From assembly GCF_043951855.1 (NCBI RefSeq), contig NZ_JBINJW010000002.1:124001-188000 (forward strand): a stretch of 64,000 bases of DNA, in the 5' to 3' direction. Every line of letters starts with the position of its first letter. Position 1 is the first letter of the stretch. Made by a program: the position numbers and the translations under genes. The stretch comes from Proteiniclasticum sp043951855 (GTDB taxonomy: Bacteria; Bacillota; Clostridia; Clostridiales; Clostridiaceae). The notes beneath the pieces are model-generated. The model had not been told where the DNA came from and searched no databases. It saw only the letters and a program-made list of their open reading frames with translations. Positions 63,170 through 64,000 of this stretch are shown here, in pieces.

Positions 63170-63823
63170 TTATCTTTTCCTATTCTTTTCTAATACTCTA
63201 AGCATATATTCTACATCTAATTTATTGGTAGCCTTAATGGAGTGGGCAGTATTACTGCTGTATCTCGAATAGTTGTTAATAAGATTTTCTCCAAAAGCAA
63301 TCAATGCACGGATATCTCTTATTACAATGTTTTTCCCAGCCCAAACATCAAACCCATCTTCCAATTTACAATAATCATTATGAGCTAGACTTGTATCTCT
63401 GACTTCTTTCAAACTGTTTATCTTCTCACTAAAGTCTTCAAATTTTTTGTTGTCTTCTCTAATTTGGTCGATAATAACGGGTTGATCATTTTCATTAAAT
63501 ATCAACTTTCTATTTTGCTCAACATGGTTTAAAAACTTTTTCAGTGTAACAGTTTTTTTATCACTATCGTATAATCGGCTTAACCTAATTGTCGCACTTT
63601 CTAAAAGGGCATTCTCAGTTAATCCGAAGAACGCTGGCGAAATATTTAATATGTCAAGTCTACTTACATGCTGATTTTTGAGGTAAATGTACAGTTCAAA
63701 CATTGAATCAATGTACATTAACTCATTGAGAAGGAACTCTTTATACGAATTATACTTTCTTCTAGTCTTTTCTAGATCCATATCGCATACCCCATCCATC
63801 AACAAAATATTCTGTAAACTCAT
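63170..63823 (-). CDS. AbiU2-like HEPN protein
   Basis: 217 residues (an alternative start MDLEKTRRKY lies 14 codons in). The helical bundle carries LKEVRDTSLAHNDYCK (about 138-153), in which R-D-x-x-x-A-H is the catalytic-type pattern of HEPN RNases, and the preceding ENALLESATIRLSRLYDSDKK fits AbiU2-family proteins. AbiU-type genes delay phage transcription in lactococci. The right neighbour is a set of transposon-end-like repeats. Confidence 0.6.
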   Translation of the reverse strand: MSLQNILLMDGVCDMDLEKTRRKYNSYKEFLLNELMYIDSMFELYIYLKNQHVSRLDILNISPAFFGLTENALLESATIRLSRLYDSDKKTVTLKKFLNHVEQNRKLIFNENDQPVIIDQIREDNKKFEDFSEKINSLKEVRDTSLAHNDYCKLEDGFDVWAGKNIVIRDIRALIAFGENLINNYSRYSSNTAHSIKATNKLDVEYMLRVLEKNRKR

Positions 63824-63920
63824 CTTCTTAAAAAAAAACGGACATCTCTGCTTCTAAAAAATGCCCGTTCTCGTTCACTGCTAATCATGGTGTAAAACTG
63901 CTCAACCAGAATCACTACCG

Positions 63921-64000
63921 ATCTGGGATGTTTGCCATCACAGCTTATCTGGGCTGTTTACCATCACAGCACATCCAGGTGTTACCATCACTGCTCATCT
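63921..64000. repeat. 26-bp tandem repeats, probable transposon end
   Basis: Units starting at 63921, 63947 and 63973 (and a fourth at about 63997, cut by the edge) share ATCTGGG then TGTTTACCATCACAGC with small changes. Closely spaced repeats like these are known at the ends of IS21- and Tn7-type elements as transposase binding sites. The element itself would lie outside the window. Confidence 0.55.

Noticed and set aside
63921..64000. CRISPR array at the right edge
   Set aside because: Units are contiguous 26-bp tandem repeats without variable spacers.

Overview
The window reads as a chromosomal segment of a low-to-mid GC Gram-positive anaerobe (Bacillota, most likely Clostridia-like). The evidence is strong AGGAGG-type ribosome binding sites, frequent GTG/TTG starts, an LPXTG surface protein, an agr-type peptide signalling locus, and a Firmicutes-style ethanolamine operon controlled by an ANTAR two-component system. 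I cannot name the species. Nearly all genes lie on the minus strand.

Region 1 (1-18,000): the 3' end of a SOUL-family gene on the plus strand, then a complete 21-gene ethanolamine utilisation (eut) microcompartment operon running right to left: eutS-P-V-W-A-B-C-L-K'-E-M-T-x-N-pduS-pduT-y-H-Q-G-J. A sigma70-type promoter precedes eutS. Two dual-hairpin ANTAR antitermination leaders, one before eutS and one between eutW and eutA, each overlap an intrinsic terminator, so EutW/EutV would gate transcription in two steps. The operon has PduS/PduT-like redox proteins and a shell protein with an acidic linker and a SAP/Rho-N-like tail. No phosphotransacetylase and no cobalamin riboswitch are visible.

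Region 2 (18,100-20,650): a 5'-truncated fructose-bisphosphate aldolase next to an AbiE-type toxin-antitoxin pair with two large palindromes upstream.

Region 3 (20,690-33,400): a 12-gene sialic acid operon. It holds an Opp/Dpp-type ABC importer, NanA, NanE, a ROK kinase, a YhcH/NanQ-like protein, an RpiR regulator, a Gfo/Idh/MocA oxidoreductase (candidate 2,7-anhydro-sialate oxidoreductase) and an unexpected FAD-dependent reductase-like flavoprotein.

Region 4 (33,500-37,300): an NAD-dependent epimerase and a DUF969-DUF979-pcp operon (pyroglutamyl peptidase plus a putative transporter).

Region 5 (37,500-45,300): an AT-rich accessory region with an FRG-domain gene, an agr-like locus (DUF5317, small membrane protein, AgrB and a 43-residue AgrD) without AgrC/AgrA but followed by a membrane GGDEF/HD-GYP protein, and a nucleotidyltransferase next to a dGTPase broken by one in-frame stop.

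Region 6 (45,300-50,360): a giant LPXTG protein with 11 exact-length 273-bp Cna-B-like repeats, flanked by more divergent ones.

Region 7 (50,400-64,000): a defence/mobile island. It holds an IS66 scar, a cassette of primase-helicase, alpha-solenoid protein and PRiA4_ORF3-like protein, an IS3 transposase, an intact ISL3 element with an 8-bp target duplication lying between an XRE regulator and a truncated ImmA/IrrE gene, three unknown or HEPN-like genes, and 26-bp repeats at the right edge that look like a transposon end. The primase-helicase cassette and the agr/c-di-GMP locus are the best candidates for under-described systems.
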